Positions 63,051 to 64,000 of a stretch of DNA of 64,000 nt are shown in pieces. Location of the stretch: NCBI RefSeq assembly GCF_900129155.1, contig NZ_FQVF01000007.1:186001-250000 (forward strand). Direction: 5' to 3'. The notes under the pieces were generated by a model. That model was not told where the DNA came from and searched no databases. It worked only from the letters and a program-made list of their open reading frames with translations. A program made the position numbers and the translations under genes. Numbering within the stretch: position 1 is the stretch's first letter; each line of letters begins with the position of its first letter. Source of the DNA: Marinomonas polaris DSM 16579 (GTDB taxonomy: Bacteria; Pseudomonadota; Gammaproteobacteria; Pseudomonadales; Marinomonadaceae).

Positions 63051-64000
63051 ATGCGAAGACTACATTCTTTTGTTATATGGATTGTGCTAGGGAACGTGGC
63101 TTTCACTGTCCAAGCCGCTAACATGGCGCTTGATCTTATGGATAGTCATGACTTTTATCAGTCGACACCAAGACAAGGTCCTTTGGCTGAGCAGTTCACT
63201 ACGATAGTTAATTCTCCTCCTAATCCAATACGGGTGTCTCAAAAGCGTGCAGTGCGTATTGCGTTGTTGTTATTTGGTGATATGAATTCCCTCGAAAATA
63301 GATCAATCTTAGCCACATTCAGAAAGCGAATGCGCGAACTAAATATTGATTATCGCTTAGATACTTATATGGACGGTTTTGAGTCTAATGGCGATTTAAC
63401 ATCTTATTTTAAGATGGCTGATGCCCAGCCAGATTACATTATTATGACTAAATTGGGCTCGGTTCAACGTCGGTTTTTGGAGCGTTTTTTACGCTCAGGT
63501 AAGCCAAAAATTATTTTGTACGACTTTGCCTCGCCGTTAACCCATTGGATGAATCATCCGCCATTAATGTACGTTGGTTTTGATCAAAAAAAGGCAACTA
63601 CAATGCTTGCTAGTTACCTTGAACGTCAGTTACCCGCAGAGACAAAGATTTCAGCATTGGTTTTGCCGACAGGCTATCTTGGCCATATGCGTTGTGATTT
63701 ATTCCTTGATGAGATGGCGAAGTATAACCGTCACATCAGTCGTATTAGAGCCGTATCGGATGATAAGCGCAGTGCATTTGAAGCGGCTCAAATTTTATTA
63801 AAAGAGAATCCAGCAGACTTTATTTTTAGCTGCTCGCAGAATATTTCTGAAGGCGTGGTTGCAGCATTACAAGCCGAAGGTTTTGATACGCAGATTCAGA
63901 CTAATGCATGGGGGCTATCTTTGAGTGGTATTGCGGATTTAGAGAGCCGAAAAATAAAGGCGAGTGTGCTTTTTATGAAGGATGATCTTTCTATTGCGAT
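63051..64000 (+). CDS. LuxP-like periplasmic binding protein, 3' end beyond window
   Basis: The frame is open from the ATG at 63051 to the right edge (316 codons seen). A signal peptide ends after VQAA near residue 23. The rest lines up along its length with Vibrio LuxP, the AI-2 receptor: ATFRKRMRELNIDYRL, PLMYVGFDQKKATTMLASYL, ADFIFSCSQN, IQTNAWGLSL and FMKDDLSIA match LuxP blocks in order. By my alignment from memory, several AI-2 contacts differ (LuxP R310 becomes F, Q77 becomes M, T266 becomes Q), while R215, S79 and W289 are kept, so the ligand may not be AI-2. A seven-codon frame ending in TAATG precedes the start. The partner kinase or GGDEF protein should lie to the right. Confidence 0.8.
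   Translation, partial: MRRLHSFVIWIVLGNVAFTVQAANMALDLMDSHDFYQSTPRQGPLAEQFTTIVNSPPNPIRVSQKRAVRIALLLFGDMNSLENRSILATFRKRMRELNIDYRLDTYMDGFESNGDLTSYFKMADAQPDYIIMTKLGSVQRRFLERFLRSGKPKIILYDFASPLTHWMNHPPLMYVGFDQKKATTMLASYLERQLPAETKISALVLPTGYLGHMRCDLFLDEMAKYNRHISRIRAVSDDKRSAFEAAQILLKENPADFIFSCSQNISEGVVAALQAEGFDTQIQTNAWGLSLSGIADLESRKIKASVLFMKDDLSIA

Overview
The window looks like chromosome from a marine gammaproteobacterium of the Oceanospirillales, most like Marinomonas. This rests on gene content and order (rph/yicC, ftsYEX-rpoH, metXW-rdgB-hemW, tkt-epd-pgk-fba, a BCCT carrier, a glucose gts cluster and an agl alpha-glucoside cluster). The genus is an inference.

Bases 1 to about 9007 are one end of an integrated, AT-rich mobile element inserted at the 3' end of yicC. 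It carries a MobF conjugation module in the R388 order (TrwA-like RHH protein, TrwB-like coupling protein, TrwC-like relaxase-helicase, which runs off the left edge) with a candidate oriT in front. It also has an AlpA-like regulator with an unknown partner, and an array of about 95-bp tandem repeats. A two-gene cargo follows: a sigma-70-like protein with an inserted coiled coil, then a phosphoribosyltransferase-fold protein. A P4-type tyrosine integrase lies next to yicC. No type IV secretion genes are visible, so it may be a mobilizable element or a full ICE continuing to the left.

Bases 9008-16545 hold yicC, rph, a periplasmic binding protein coupled to a GGDEF/EAL protein, a small exported protein and a lipoprotein 5'-nucleotidase. 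Bases 16794-33038 are a carbohydrate region: the glucose transporter gtsABCD with its GltR/GtrS two-component system, a fructokinase, and the aglEFGKA operon with a LacI-type regulator. Together they would import glucose and alpha-glucosides such as sucrose, split the disaccharide and phosphorylate the fructose.

Bases 33078-56525 are mostly housekeeping: a DnaQ-like exonuclease with a cNMP/CBS/nucleotidyltransferase protein, a Mn2+ exporter behind a recognisable yybP-ykoY riboswitch, a BCCT transporter, hemW, rdgB, metW, metX, a chemoreceptor, rsmD, an M16-like protein without the zinc motif, ftsY, ftsE, ftsX, rpoH, a TonB protein, gshB, a TolC-family channel, rsmE and metK (with a terminator-like hairpin in its leader). 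Bases 56909-62616 are central carbon genes tkt, epd, pgk and fba. A tRNA-Leu(UAG) follows, and a LuxP-like periplasmic protein runs off the right edge.
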